A DNA stretch of 64,000 bases from Mycobacterium sp. IS-1590. GTDB taxonomy: Bacteria; Actinomycetota; Actinomycetes; Mycobacteriales; Mycobacteriaceae. Under the pieces are notes generated by a model. That model was not told where the DNA came from and made no database searches. It saw nothing but the letters and a program-made list of their open reading frames with translations. How positions within the stretch are numbered: the stretch's first letter is position 1; every line of letters starts with the position of its first letter. This document shows, in pieces, positions 1 through 8,058 of this stretch. The stretch spans positions 1-64,000 of the forward strand of contig NZ_LQIW01000016.1 in NCBI RefSeq assembly GCF_001500025.1, read 5' to 3'. A program made the position numbers and the translations under genes.

Positions 1-431
1 CACCCCCGCCTCCGCCGGTCGAGATTCCGGTGCCGCCGAAGGAGCCGCCCGTCGCGGTTGTCGACGTTCCCGCAGCGGTGCAGGATCCGCTCCTTGCCGG
101 CCCGCCACCCGAAGCGCCCGTCACACCGGTACCGGGGGCGCCGGTGCCGGGGGCGTCCGCGTTGCCGCCGGAATCGATGGCTCCGGGTCTGGTGCCTGCC
201 CAGCCCACTCCGGTGCCCGAACGCCGAGGCTGGTTGCAGCGGATCAGAGACCGGTTCTCCGACACGGGCGACAACGCTCCAGCGGTACAGCAGGCCCCTC
301 CGCTCGACCCCGCGCTGGCTCCGCCGCCGGGGGCACCGCTGCCGCCGCCACCGCCTGACGCGGTCGTCGCTCCGCCGCCCGAGGGCATCGCACCGCCGGC
401 CCCGGAACCTGCGCCGCTGCCCCCTGCCTGA
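1..431 (+). CDS. Proline-rich protein, C-terminal part (5' end outside window)
   Basis: The reading frame is open from the first bases of the window (first full codon at position 3), so the gene starts upstream and only about 142 C-terminal residues are seen. They are dominated by Pro, Ala and Val, in runs such as APPPGAPLPPPPP. One short charged island near the middle (ERRGWLQRIRDRFSD) looks like a small amphipathic helix. Mycobacterial secreted or cell-wall proteins often have tails like this. The catalytic or signal region that would identify it is missing, so no function is assigned. An internal GTG at 30 could serve as a start, but the open frame to its left argues against it. Confidence 0.6.
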   Translation, partial: PPPPPVEIPVPPKEPPVAVVDVPAAVQDPLLAGPPPEAPVTPVPGAPVPGASALPPESMAPGLVPAQPTPVPERRGWLQRIRDRFSDTGDNAPAVQQAPPLDPALAPPPGAPLPPPPPDAVVAPPPEGIAPPAPEPAPLPPA

Positions 432-739
432 CTCGCCGATCGCGTTTGGGCAAATCCGCGACCCAGGCCGTGTGACGCGGCCTCGGCGGCTGTGCTGCCC
501 ACCGGTGTTGCGGACCGCGACACGGTGATGTGCTGGGCGCATGTGGACCCGCCTGCGGCCGAGTTTGCCGCCCGCTGACCATCTCGCCGCCTCCGCTCGG
601 GCCGAATCGGTGTGAAACGTTCTGAGCAGCGTGTTCGATAACGGTTGTGAGTGCGGTATCTGCCTGTGCTGTGACATGCACGCGCGGGTCCGCCTTGCGA
701 TTGCCGGGGGAACTCCACGAGACGACTTAGGATGAAAGT
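432..739. other. Intergenic region, no gene seen
   Basis: About 308 bases between the proline-rich gene and the L,D-transpeptidase. I find no convincing coding frame on either strand and no clear hairpin. It presumably holds the transpeptidase promoter. The sequence just before the GTG at 740 (TAGGATGAAA) could be a -10 element of a short-leader transcript, but this is weak. Confidence 0.4.
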
Positions 740-1489
740 GTGCTGAAGCTACGAAACCTGCTCGCGGTGGCGAGCCTCGCGGTGCTCACCGTGGTCTCCG
801 CCCCGACAAGTTCAGCGGGCATTGCAACGCCCAACGCCGTAGCCAGCATTCAGCCTGCCGGCCAGACGGTCGGTGTGGCGCATCCGATCACGGTGACGTT
901 CACGCAGCCCGTCGACGACCGGCAGGCCGCCGAGCGCGCGTTCGGTGTGTCCGCGCCGTCGATGCCGATCAGCACCCAACAGGGAACTTTTTCCTGGCTC
1001 GATGACCGCGTGCTGCAGTGGACCCCGGACGAGTACTTCCCGGCGCATTCCACCATCACAGTGACGGCCGGCGATGCCAAGGCCAGTTTCCAGACGGGCT
1101 CCACGGTGCTCGCGGTCGCCGACATCGATGCCCATACCTTCACCGTCAGCGTCGACGGCGAGGTCGTGCGCGAGATGCCCGCATCGATGGGCAAGTCGGG
1201 CTTCGCGACACCCAAGGGTTCGTTCACGGTGCTCGAGAAGCAGAGCCCGGTGATCATGGATTCCCGCACCATCGGCATTCCGCTGGACGATCCGGAGGGC
1301 TACAAGCTCACCGTCTACTACGCCGTGCGCATCAACTGGGGTGGTGTGTATGTGCACTCCGCACCCTGGTCGACGGGGTCGCAGGGGTACGAGAACGTCA
1401 GCCACGGCTGCATCAATCTCAGTCCGGACAACGCGGCGTGGTACTACGACATGGTGAGCCTCGGCGACCCGGTCATCGTCCAGGCCTAA
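740..1489 (+). CDS. ldtA: L,D-transpeptidase (LdtMt1-like)
   Basis: This 249-aa enzyme should make 3-3 (mDap-mDap) crosslinks in peptidoglycan outside the membrane. It has a signal peptide (residues 1 to about 26, ending SSAG), one bacterial Ig-like domain (about 33-120) and a C-terminal YkuD catalytic domain. The catalytic signature SHGCINLS is present, preceded by GGVYVHSAPW. The length (LdtMt1 has 251 residues) and the stretches MDSRTIGIPL and SHGCINLSPDNAAWY agree with my memory of M. tuberculosis LdtMt1 (Rv0116c). It has one Ig domain, unlike LdtMt2 with two. The start is GTG. Its 3' end overlaps the convergent hydroxylase gene by 4 bases. Confidence 0.88.
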   Translation: MLKLRNLLAVASLAVLTVVSAPTSSAGIATPNAVASIQPAGQTVGVAHPITVTFTQPVDDRQAAERAFGVSAPSMPISTQQGTFSWLDDRVLQWTPDEYFPAHSTITVTAGDAKASFQTGSTVLAVADIDAHTFTVSVDGEVVREMPASMGKSGFATPKGSFTVLEKQSPVIMDSRTIGIPLDDPEGYKLTVYYAVRINWGGVYVHSAPWSTGSQGYENVSHGCINLSPDNAAWYYDMVSLGDPVIVQA

Positions 1490-2175
1490 TCGCCGGAAGC
1501 GCCGACCGGTTGAGCGTCGGCATGCAGCTTCTTCACGGTCGGTGAGTTCTCCACCGTGGCCGGGTCGGGGTAGGTGCCGAGCACCCGGTCTGCCGTTCCC
1601 GAACTGGTCACGGTGAACCAGTAATGCTCGTTCTTGAAGTGGTGATGCCGGTGGTTGCGCCAGATCGCCCGATACAGCGCCGTTTTCGGCTTGTAGTCAC
1701 TGTGGATCAGGTAGTGGGTCCACTCGTAGACCAGTCCGAGCGTCCCGATACACACGAGGTATGTCAGTCCCATACCCAGCCGCGGGAAGGCCAGCAGACC
1801 GACCGCGACCGTCAACGGCAACACCCACGTGGCCAACGACTTCCAGGGGATGAAGATCAACGGGACGTCGCGGGGATTGCTGTGGTGCGCGCGGTGTTCG
1901 CGCGCGAGCAGGGGGTCTATCGTCAACGGTCCGAGCCGTTTCGGCCTCCAGTGCAGGACGAAGACGTGGATGATCCACTCGAAGAACGGAAACAGCGCGA
2001 GCATCACCACCGGCACCAGCGCATCGGTGAGCTGCCAGTCGCCGACGGCGATGCGTGCTATCACCGCGGCGACGAGCGTGGCGCCGATCATCCAGGGTGA
2101 GGGGTGTTTCCAGAATTGGCGCAGCGCATCGGTGAGCGTGAAGTCCTTGCGTGCGCGGCGTGCTGTCGTGGTCAT
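1486..2175 (-). CDS. Sterol desaturase/fatty acid hydroxylase superfamily membrane protein
   Basis: A 229-aa membrane protein with the histidine clusters of the di-iron fatty acid hydroxylase/sterol desaturase superfamily: HVFVLH, EHRAHH, HYLIH and [11 protein letters not shown]. These bind two irons that activate O2 to hydroxylate or desaturate a lipid. Hydrophobic segments lie near residues 30-50, 55-72 and 115-150, so the histidines should face the cytoplasm. The substrate cannot be read from sequence. The ATG overlaps the stop of the upstream GntR/FadR-type gene by 4 bases, so the two are probably translationally coupled and the regulator controls this enzyme. Confidence 0.8.
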   Translation of the reverse strand: MTTTARRARKDFTLTDALRQFWKHPSPWMIGATLVAAVIARIAVGDWQLTDALVPVVMLALFPFFEWIIHVFVLHWRPKRLGPLTIDPLLAREHRAHHSNPRDVPLIFIPWKSLATWVLPLTVAVGLLAFPRLGMGLTYLVCIGTLGLVYEWTHYLIHSDYKPKTALYRAIWRNHRHHHFKNEHYWFTVTSSGTADRVLGTYPDPATVENSPTVKKLHADAQPVGASGD

Positions 2176-2894
2176 CGTGGGTCCTTCAGATTGTCAAGGG
2201 CATCCAGTAGCGCCGCCGTCGCCGGTTCGAGGAGATCCTGCGCGGCGCGTCGGGACCGCGACGGATCGCCTGCGGTGATCGCGTCGGCCAACTCGCGGTA
2301 GGCCTGTGGCCTGCCGACCTCGGCGGCCATCACGGAAGCCAGTGCGGGAAGCGCAGGTTCGTAGGTGGCCCGCAGCGTGTTGTACATCAGCCGGAACGCG
2401 ATCGAGTCGGCGCCGTCGACGATGTGATCCCAGAACGACAGGGCGTGGAGTTGCTGCGCGACGGGGTCATCCGCGTCGGCCAGATCCCGCAACGTCTGGT
2501 CGAGCGCGTCGCCCAGTTCCGGACCGCTGCGTTGCGCGGCCAGTTCGGCAACCTTGGGCCCGTTGTGCAGCCGCGTCTCCAGGATGCTCCTGACGACGGA
2601 CAGGTCCAGTTCGCCGGCCCGAACGAGCAGCCGTGGCAGGAGATCCAGACCTGCGTGGCGCCGAAAATCACGCACGGTAGTCGCGTCCCCCTGCCGCACC
2701 TCCACCAGACCCGCTGCGGTGAGTCGCTTGAGCGCTTCGCGTACGGCGGGCCGGGAGACGCCAAGGACCTCGGCCAGTCTGCGCTCACTGGGAAGGGACT
2801 CTCCGGGTTGCATCTGCCCGCTGAGCACCTCGGACACGATCTGTTCGAACACGTCCTCGGGCACGGAGCGCCGATTAACGGGTTGCAGAGCCAT
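2172..2894 (-). CDS. GntR-family regulator, FadR subfamily
   Basis: A 240-aa repressor-type regulator. The N-terminal winged helix (about residues 10-75) carries the GntR signature in [26 protein letters not shown] helical effector-binding domain (about 90-230) of FadR/FCD type follows. A perfect TGGTC-A-GACCA palindrome, the half-site type bound by many FadR-subfamily proteins, lies 37-47 bases upstream of the start, which suggests autoregulation. The gene overlaps the downstream hydroxylase by 4 bases, so the operon is regulator then lipid hydroxylase. The ligand is unknown; an acyl-CoA or fatty acid would fit the neighbour. Confidence 0.85.
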   Translation of the reverse strand: MALQPVNRRSVPEDVFEQIVSEVLSGQMQPGESLPSERRLAEVLGVSRPAVREALKRLTAAGLVEVRQGDATTVRDFRRHAGLDLLPRLLVRAGELDLSVVRSILETRLHNGPKVAELAAQRSGPELGDALDQTLRDLADADDPVAQQLHALSFWDHIVDGADSIAFRLMYNTLRATYEPALPALASVMAAEVGRPQAYRELADAITAGDPSRSRRAAQDLLEPATAALLDALDNLKDPR

Positions 2895-2930
2895 GCGGCC
2901 AGCGTGCCATCGGACAGGCCAGAGGTCAAG

Positions 2931-2941
2931 TGGTCAGACCA
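2931..2941. promoter_or_regulatory. FadR-type operator palindrome TGGTC-A-GACCA
   Basis: A perfect 11-base inverted repeat with a central A, matching the TGGTnnnACCA pattern known for FadR-subfamily GntR regulators. It lies 37 bases upstream of the regulator's ATG and 5 bases beyond the stop of the preceding same-strand NTF2-like gene. It most likely mediates autorepression of the regulator-hydroxylase operon. Confidence 0.65.
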
Positions 2942-2945
2942 GTGA

Positions 2946-3317
2946 TCAGGTGCCGGTCAGTCGCTTCTTCATCGTCTCGGCCAGGCTCAGCGTCGCCGAC
3001 AACGGGCGCACCATCACGGTCAGCTCGCTGATGGCTCCGTTCCCATCGGTCCGGATGAAGTCGCAGCCTTCGATGTCCTTGTCGCCGACTTTCGCCTGGA
3101 AGACCAGTGCGTGGTCTCGAGCGTCGGCTGTTCCGATCTCACGGACGTATCGGAAGTCTTCGAAAACCTCCATCACCGCCGCGAGGATCGTTCGCAGTGC
3201 ATCGCGTCCCTCGTACGGCGTGAAGACGACGGGGCTGCGGAACACGATGTCGTCGCGGCACAGCGCGATGACGGCATCGAGATCCCCGGTCTCGACGGCC
3301 CGACGAAACTCATGCAC
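2946..3317 (-). CDS. NTF2/SnoaL-like small protein
   Basis: A 123-aa protein with the outline of a cone-shaped NTF2-like (SnoaL/limonene-epoxide-hydrolase-like) fold. An N-terminal helix pair (HEFRRAVETGDLDAVIALC) leads into a strand with VFRSPV and the typical GRDALRTILAAVMEVF segment, then strands ending ISELTVMVRPLSA. The catalytic dyad of a known enzyme is not obvious, so it may be an isomerase/hydratase-like enzyme or a binding protein. It lies 10 bases after the LpqH-like gene and before the FadR-type operator. It is a single-domain relative, by fold only, of the modules in the giant protein at 24-36 kb. Confidence 0.6.
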   Translation of the reverse strand: MHEFRRAVETGDLDAVIALCRDDIVFRSPVVFTPYEGRDALRTILAAVMEVFEDFRYVREIGTADARDHALVFQAKVGDKDIEGCDFIRTDGNGAISELTVMVRPLSATLSLAETMKKRLTGT

Positions 3318-3327
3318 GGTCGAACGC

Positions 3328-3747
3328 TCAGCAGTTGGCTTCGATGCGGAAGGTCGCAGTCACCGCATTACTCGGGTTGTCGGTGAACGACCCGTCCGCC
3401 GAGCCGGTGATGGTGAACTCGCCGCCACCACCCTTCACTTCGGCCTCGCCGATGTTCCCCTGCCAGAAGTTGCCGGTGAAGCCGCCGAAGTCATGGAAGG
3501 TCACCGATTCCACGGTGACCTTGTCTCCGGTGCCGATGCTCGCCGTGAAGCCCTTGTTCTCGTCAGGTGTCTCGATGGTCCACAGCCACCCGGACTGCGT
3601 GCACGACACCGCGTGCGGTCCGCCGGTGCTCTCGCCGTTGATGGTTACCTTCGCGGTCGTCCCACCGAGTGCCGCGGGCGGCGTGGAGCAGCCCGCGACC
3701 CCGGCACCGAGGATGACCGCGGCCGCCGCAACGAGTCGGATGTCCAT
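3328..3747 (-). CDS. LpqH-like lipoprotein (19-kDa antigen family)
   Basis: A 139-aa exported lipoprotein. The ATG at 3747 gives a short signal peptide ending in the lipobox GAGVAGC, whose cysteine would be acylated. The mature part resembles the mycobacterial LpqH family: an early VTINGE strand, a Cys before a W-rich segment (VSCTQSGWLW) and a C-terminal Cys (RIEANC), with the pattern GGGGEFTITGSADG. LpqH proteins are surface lipoglycoproteins of uncertain physiological role. The frame stays open upstream to 4095, but only the internal start places the lipobox correctly. Confidence 0.75.
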   Translation of the reverse strand: MDIRLVAAAAVILGAGVAGCSTPPAALGGTTAKVTINGESTGGPHAVSCTQSGWLWTIETPDENKGFTASIGTGDKVTVESVTFHDFGGFTGNFWQGNIGEAEVKGGGGEFTITGSADGSFTDNPSNAVTATFRIEANC

Positions 3748-3797
3748 GACGCCAGACTCTATTGGTGTTTGCGGCCGCATATGCGCGGTTCGGTCGA

Positions 3798-4442
3798 CTA
3801 CCGATCCGGCGTGTTCCGGCGGATCGCGGCTGGGATACCCGTGTACTCCGCATTGGGTGGCACCGACAGCGCGATGCCGATCCGATTGGTCGCGCCGATG
3901 AATGCGGCGATCGAGATGCCCTCGAGGATCTGATGATCGTCCAACCCCAACGCACGCAGCCGGTCGATGTCGCCGTCTCGGATCGACTGCGGGTGATTGT
4001 TGACCAGCACGGCGATATCGGCCAGGGCCCGTTCTCGGTCGGTCAACTCGGCCACCTGGTGGTGGTCGATGGCCACACGCTGGCCGAACGACCAATCGCC
4101 GGCGACCTTGCCGAGCTTGTTGGCGTGGTTGGTATGGCAGTAGGCGCAGCGGTTCTCGCCGGATACGACGGTGGCGATGACCTCTCGCTCACGCGCGCTG
4201 AGACCGTCGCGCCCGTCGGCGCCCAACAGTGGCAGCAGGTAGCCGTTGAGTCGTTCCAGGTCTTGCTCATTGAGGGAGAGCGCCCGGAACCAGTTCGACG
4301 TCAGTCCCTCGTCGCGCTGCTGTTTGGCGAAAAAGCCGCGCACCGCCGTGGTCTGCAGCTCGTCGAGTTCTGGCACCCGCAGCCGCGAGATGCGGCTGGG
4401 TGCGGAGGAGGCGGTGGTGGGCGCGTCGGCGGTCGTGGTCAT
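3798..4442 (-). CDS. AhpD-like/carboxymuconolactone decarboxylase family protein
   Basis: A 214-aa protein with the AhpD-like signature CAYCHTNHA (CxxC plus His, about residue 105), the redox site of peroxidase-associated family members. Helical segments on both sides (SAREREVIATVVSGEN and LTDRERALADIAVLVNNHP) fit the all-helical fold. The mid-gene ATG at 4442 is chosen because the upstream residues of the open frame are Arg/Cys-rich and unlike coding sequence. It lies 80 bases downstream of, and co-oriented with, the XRE regulator, which may control it. The likely role is disulfide-based peroxide or alkylhydroperoxide detoxification; the substrate is unknown. Confidence 0.75.
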   Translation of the reverse strand: MTTTADAPTTASSAPSRISRLRVPELDELQTTAVRGFFAKQQRDEGLTSNWFRALSLNEQDLERLNGYLLPLLGADGRDGLSAREREVIATVVSGENRCAYCHTNHANKLGKVAGDWSFGQRVAIDHHQVAELTDRERALADIAVLVNNHPQSIRDGDIDRLRALGLDDHQILEGISIAAFIGATNRIGIALSVPPNAEYTGIPAAIRRNTPDR

Positions 4443-4522
4443 ACACCGACAATGCGGCGATCGCCGTCTGCGAACCAGGATTATGTGACCGCAGAACAGA
4501 ACTCTTGCGGACGGCCCCGCTC

Positions 4523-5299
4523 TCACCGCAAGGCGGCGGCGGTGGCCTCGTCGGCTGGAAGGAACGCCTCGATCGAGAGCTCGGCGGCGGTGAGGTCGAG
4601 CGCTGTGCCGAACGTCGTCACCATGGACAGGAAGGTCAGCAGGCGTCCGTCCGGTGTGGAGAGCTCGAGCGGTACCGCGACGCTGCCCAGATCCGATGTG
4701 CCATCGGAACCGCCGGGGTAGGAATCGATTTCGGCCAACAGCGCCGATAGCTCATCGGAACCGCTGACCGCGACCTCGCGCCGAAGGCGTTCGGTGAGGT
4801 GGTGCCGCCACTGCGCGAGGTTTCTGATCCTCGGCGCCAAGCCGTCGGGATGCAGGGCGATGCGCAGCGCGTTCGGTGATTGGAGCAGCTCCGGCGCGAC
4901 ACCGTCCATCAGCACGCCGGCACCGGCGTTGGCCCGCACGATGTCCCAGCGGCGGTCGACCACGACACATGGAAACGGGTTGTAGGCCAACAGGACTCGG
5001 TCGATCCCGGCCCGAATCGCGGCCATGTCCGGATCATCGAGAGACCGCTCGGGAAACACCGGGGCCAGACCCGCCGCCATCAACAGCTGGTTCTGCTCAC
5101 GACGCGGCACGTCGAGCACCTCGGCCAGTCGCAGCACCATCGCGCGGCTCGGCGTGGATCGCCCGGTCTCGATGAAGCTGACGTGCCGGGACGAGACGTC
5201 TGCGGCGACGGCGAGATCGAGTTGGCTGAGCCGTCGGCGTCCGCGCCACTGTTTCAACAACGCGCCGAACGTCTGCGTGTGTACAGCCGCGATGGTCAT
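4523..5299 (-). CDS. XRE-family regulator with MmyB-like ligand domain
   Basis: A 258-aa regulator. Residues 10-65 form an XRE helix-turn-helix (LSQLDLAVAADVSSRHVSFIE), followed by the characteristic TGRSTPSRAMVLRLAEVLDVP. The C-terminal part (about 100-250) has the MmyB-like PAS-type ligand-binding features: NPFPCVVVDRRWDIVRANAGA, a P-rich middle and a final TFLSMVTTFGTALDLT strand pair. In actinobacteria this family often represses a neighbouring oxidoreductase. Here the co-oriented downstream neighbour is the AhpD-like gene. A TACCTG-T-CAGGTA palindrome 38 bases upstream of the ATG is the likely operator. Confidence 0.85.
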   Translation of the reverse strand: MTIAAVHTQTFGALLKQWRGRRRLSQLDLAVAADVSSRHVSFIETGRSTPSRAMVLRLAEVLDVPRREQNQLLMAAGLAPVFPERSLDDPDMAAIRAGIDRVLLAYNPFPCVVVDRRWDIVRANAGAGVLMDGVAPELLQSPNALRIALHPDGLAPRIRNLAQWRHHLTERLRREVAVSGSDELSALLAEIDSYPGGSDGTSDLGSVAVPLELSTPDGRLLTFLSMVTTFGTALDLTAAELSIEAFLPADEATAAALR

Positions 5300-5336
5300 G
5301 GTTGCCAGTGTGACCGGCTGCCCGCGTCCCGACCAC

Positions 5337-5349
5337 TACCTGTCAGGTA
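5337..5349. promoter_or_regulatory. Candidate XRE operator TACCTG-T-CAGGTA
   Basis: A perfect 13-base inverted repeat with a central T, in the divergent region between the XRE regulator (start 5299, minus) and the small membrane protein (start 5409, plus). A further half-site, TTACCT, follows within 15 bases. Position and symmetry suggest autoregulation by the XRE protein, possibly with control of the divergent gene. Confidence 0.5.
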
Positions 5350-5408
5350 ATTGCGCCGGTTACCTCAGGAGGGCAGCGTTATCGGTGTCGTCGGACGAAG
5401 GAGGCCTT

Positions 5409-5696
5409 ATGGGTGCACTGCCCGCGACGACGCCGATCCCGCGGTGGCTGCGCTTCGTGCTGATCTCCGACCGCGCCGGGTCCGCGTGGTACATCGGTGC
5501 CGGCTTCTTCTTCGCGCCCGTGCTGGCGGTGCTGTCGCCGTGGCCGGCGGTCACCACCGTGCTCTGGATCGTCATCGGACTCTTCGGGTTATGGCTGGGC
5601 CTGCTCGGCATCGCGATGGCAACCGGTCTGGCCATGGTCCTGAAGTCCAACGCCGAGATACCGGAGGAGTACTGGCGTTCGATCATCGACTACTGA
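5409..5696 (+). CDS. Small two-TM membrane protein
   Basis: A 95-aa protein with a cytoplasmic-looking start (PIPRWLRFVLISDRAG), then two hydrophobic segments (about residues 27-46 and 48-72) and a soluble acidic tail (EIPEEYWRSIIDY). A strong ribosome binding site, AGGAGG, sits 6 bases before the ATG and fixes the start, although the frame is open further upstream. I do not recognise a named family. It is divergent from the XRE regulator and may share its operator region. Confidence 0.7.
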   Translation: MGALPATTPIPRWLRFVLISDRAGSAWYIGAGFFFAPVLAVLSPWPAVTTVLWIVIGLFGLWLGLLGIAMATGLAMVLKSNAEIPEEYWRSIIDY

Positions 5697-5762
5697 CACG
5701 CGGTGGGCCCGGACGGGACAGACCGTAGGTAGGGCATGCCCCCGATGGACAACTCACGGTCC

Positions 5763-5780
5763 GGTCTTGCGAACAAGACC
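5763..5780. terminator. Hairpin between convergent genes
   Basis: GGTCTTG pairs perfectly with CAAGACC around a CGAA tetraloop (7-bp stem). It lies between the small membrane protein (ends 5696, plus) and the P450 gene (ends 5931, minus). There is no strong U tract, as is common in mycobacteria. It could stop transcription from either side. A 13-base direct repeat, GTCCGCCGATCGG (5873-5885 and 5909-5921), lies between it and the P450 stop. Confidence 0.5.
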
Positions 5781-5930
5781 CGGCTTGGTAGTCGATCCCG
5801 TCCGGGTGGAACCATGACACCCGTCTCTTTCAGGTGCCGAAGTCAAGCTATCGCTGTTCGACGGCTCGGCGCGTCCGCCGATCGGACCCTTCCGCGGTCG
5901 ACAGGGGTGTCCGCCGATCGGGGGAACACG

Positions 5931-7220
5931 TCACGGCGCGGGCTCGCTGTGGACGCCGACGGGCGACCGACCGCTGGCGGCCGTGTCGGCGCCGACGTAG
6001 TCGACCTGCCAGTGTTTGATGCCGTTGAGCCAGCCGGATCGGAGTCGTTCGGGAGGGCCCAACGGCCGCAGGTTGGGCATCTCGTCGGCGATCGCGTTGA
6101 AGATGAGGTCGATCGTCATCCGGGCCAGATTCGCCCCGATGCAGTAGTGCGCACCCGTGCCGCCGAATCCGACGTGGGGGTTGGGATCTCGCAGAATATT
6201 GAAGGAATAGGGATCGTCGAAAACCTCTTCGTCGAAGTTGGCCGACCGGTAGAACATGACCACCCGGTCGCCCTTCTTGATCTTCACGCCCGACAACTCG
6301 GTGTCCTCGAGCGCGGTGCGCTGGAACGACGTGACGGGGGTGGCCCAGCGCACGATCTCGTCGGCGGCGGTGACGGGCCGTTCCCGCTTGAAAAGCTCCC
6401 ATTGGTCGGGGAATTCGGTGAACGCCATCATGCCCTGGGTTATCGAGTTCCGCGTGGTCTCGTTGCCGGCCACCGCCAACAGGATGACGAAGAAGCCGAA
6501 CTCGTCGTCGGTGAGTTTGTGTCCCTCGACATCGGCCTGCACGAGCTTGGTGACCAGATCGTCGCCGGGGTTCTTGCTGCGCTCGGCGGCCATCTGCATG
6601 CCGTACATGATCAGCTCGACCGACGCGGCGGTGGGATCGTTGCGGGTGTACTCCGGATCCTGGTCGCCCACCATCTGATTGGACCAGTGGAACAGCTTCA
6701 TCCGGTCTTCTTGCGGCACACCCATCAGTCCCGCGATCGCCTGCAGAGGCAGCTCGCACGAGACCTCCTCGACGAAGTCCCCGGAGCCCCCGGCAGCGGC
6801 CGCCTTGACGATCTTGGCCGCTCGCTCGCGCAGTTCGGCGCGCAGCGATTCGATCGCGCGCGGGGTGAACGCACGCGACACGATCTTGCGCAGGTGCGTA
6901 TGGTGCGGGGCGTCCTGATTGAGCAGGACCACCTTGCCGCCCTCGAGCGATTCGGGATCGGCCTCGTCGCGGTAGCGCGGCAACGCGGTCTTCTTGTTAC
7001 TGGAGAAGATGTCGCTGCGTCGCGAAATCTCCTTGACGTCCTTGTGCTTGGTGACCACCCAGAAACCGTTGTCGCCGAAGGCGAGGTTTCCTTTGGTCTG
7101 TTCGTTCCACCAGATGGGCGCAACCTTGCGCAGCTCGGCGAGTTCGTCCACCGGCAGGCGTTCGGCGTAGATGTCTGGATCGGTGAAATCGAATCCGGGC
7201 GGAAGGTTCGGAGTCGGCAT
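5931..7220 (-). CDS. cyp125: Cytochrome P450, CYP125 family (steroid side-chain hydroxylase)
   Basis: This 429-aa P450 is expected to oxidise the terminal side-chain carbon (C26/C27) of cholesterol or cholestenone. P450 landmarks are all present: the I-helix AGNETTRNS, the K-helix ExxR in DEIVRWATPV, and the heme-binding loop FGGTGAHYCIGANLA with its cysteine ligand. The start PNLPPGFDFTDPDIYAERLP and the stretches SCELPLQAIAGL and RVVMFYRSANFDEEVF agree closely with my memory of M. tuberculosis CYP125A1 (Rv3545c). The middle is more divergent, so it may be a second paralogue rather than the primary enzyme. It stands alone next to a KstR-like box, consistent with control by cholesterol. Confidence 0.85.
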   Translation of the reverse strand: MPTPNLPPGFDFTDPDIYAERLPVDELAELRKVAPIWWNEQTKGNLAFGDNGFWVVTKHKDVKEISRRSDIFSSNKKTALPRYRDEADPESLEGGKVVLLNQDAPHHTHLRKIVSRAFTPRAIESLRAELRERAAKIVKAAAAGGSGDFVEEVSCELPLQAIAGLMGVPQEDRMKLFHWSNQMVGDQDPEYTRNDPTAASVELIMYGMQMAAERSKNPGDDLVTKLVQADVEGHKLTDDEFGFFVILLAVAGNETTRNSITQGMMAFTEFPDQWELFKRERPVTAADEIVRWATPVTSFQRTALEDTELSGVKIKKGDRVVMFYRSANFDEEVFDDPYSFNILRDPNPHVGFGGTGAHYCIGANLARMTIDLIFNAIADEMPNLRPLGPPERLRSGWLNGIKHWQVDYVGADTAASGRSPVGVHSEPAP

Positions 7221-7322
7221 GGCTGCATCCCTCGATGACGTCGTCTAGTGCCCTCACCGCATTGCTACACCACAGTTAGGCGCGGGTGAGGCGGGTTCGG
7301 GAAAGTCCGACGGAAATAGAAG

Positions 7323-7336
7323 TAGAACGTGTTCTC
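7323..7336. promoter_or_regulatory. KstR-like operator (13 of 14 positions)
   Basis: TAGAACGTGTTCTC fits TnnAACnnGTTnnA, the palindrome known for the TetR-type cholesterol repressor KstR, at all fixed positions except the last (C instead of A). The core AGAAC-GT-GTTCT is a perfect inverted repeat. It lies 103 bases upstream of the P450 start and 134 bases upstream of the divergent proline-rich gene, so it could act on either. Confidence 0.6.
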
Positions 7337-7470
7337 TACGGCGCGGTAATTGACCTCTTCGTCACGACGAGCACTCCTGTAACAATTCTGCGACACTGTT
7401 CGAACCAAAAGTGACGTCGTCGACGGGCCGGTGCTCCGGCCTCGAGCGGTAACCCGGGAAGGGGGCAGCG

Positions 7471-8058
7471 GTGAGGATCGTCATCAACCCGAAGAAGCTT
7501 TCGCTGCTGGGCGCGGGATTGGCAGCGGCACTGATGACCGCGGCGCCGCAGGCCCTCGCCGAGCCTGCCGCGCCGGTTCCTCCGCCACCGCCCCCCGCGG
7601 CACCCAACAGCGCGCCGGTTCTGGAAGCCGCCGCGCCGGCGCCCGCTCCGCTGGCGGCAGCCGCCCCGGCACCCGCAGCCGATCCGTTGGCGTTCCTGCG
7701 CCCGGCGCCTGCGGCGCCGCCGCCCGCGCCCGAGCCGCCCGCCGCCGAAGCGCCGGCCACCCCGCCCGAGCCCGTGCCGCATCTCGCAAGCCCGGAAACG
7801 CTGGCGCCGGGAACCACACTGGATCCGACCGGACGCGGAAACGAGAGTCCGAACGTCAGCTATCTGAAAGACCTGTGGTACGCAGTCCAGAGGCATGAGA
7901 TCAGCGGTAAGGAAGCGTTGATCATGGGCTTGGCCCAGCGCGGCATGAACACCCCGATTCCCGACCAGAACCCCGGCCCGAATGTTCCGGTCGCGCCGCA
8001 CCCGCCTGCGCCTGCGGCTCCGCCGCTTGAGCCTGCTCCACCGGCGCCGGCGCCCTAG
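7471..8058 (+). CDS. Secreted Pro/Ala-rich protein
   Basis: A 195-aa protein starting at GTG with GGGGG-type ribosome binding bases just upstream. It has a signal peptide (residues 1-30, cleavage after QALA), then a long Pro/Ala region (31-120), a compact conserved-looking core (SPNVSYLKDLWYAVQRHEISGKEALI, about 130-165) and a second Pro-rich tail. The core suggests a small helical domain, while the flanks probably span the cell wall. I do not recognise the family. Its last 4 bases overlap the stop of the convergent gene at 8055. A KstR-like box lies in the shared upstream region. Confidence 0.65.
   Translation: MRIVINPKKLSLLGAGLAAALMTAAPQALAEPAAPVPPPPPPAAPNSAPVLEAAAPAPAPLAAAAPAPAADPLAFLRPAPAAPPPAPEPPAAEAPATPPEPVPHLASPETLAPGTTLDPTGRGNESPNVSYLKDLWYAVQRHEISGKEALIMGLAQRGMNTPIPDQNPGPNVPVAPHPPAPAAPPLEPAPPAPAP

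Noticed and set aside
244..681. Minus-strand frame across the 432-739 intergenic region
   Set aside because: Arg/Pro/Ala-rich translation and overlap with the proline-rich gene; no motif.
2946..3317. A detached copy of a module from the giant protein
   Set aside because: It shares only the general NTF2-like fold; the DDRR, RGxRLAL and FDETD motifs are absent.
5736..7238. A 500-codon plus-strand frame opposite the P450
   Set aside because: Antisense shadow; the P450 on the other strand has every family motif.
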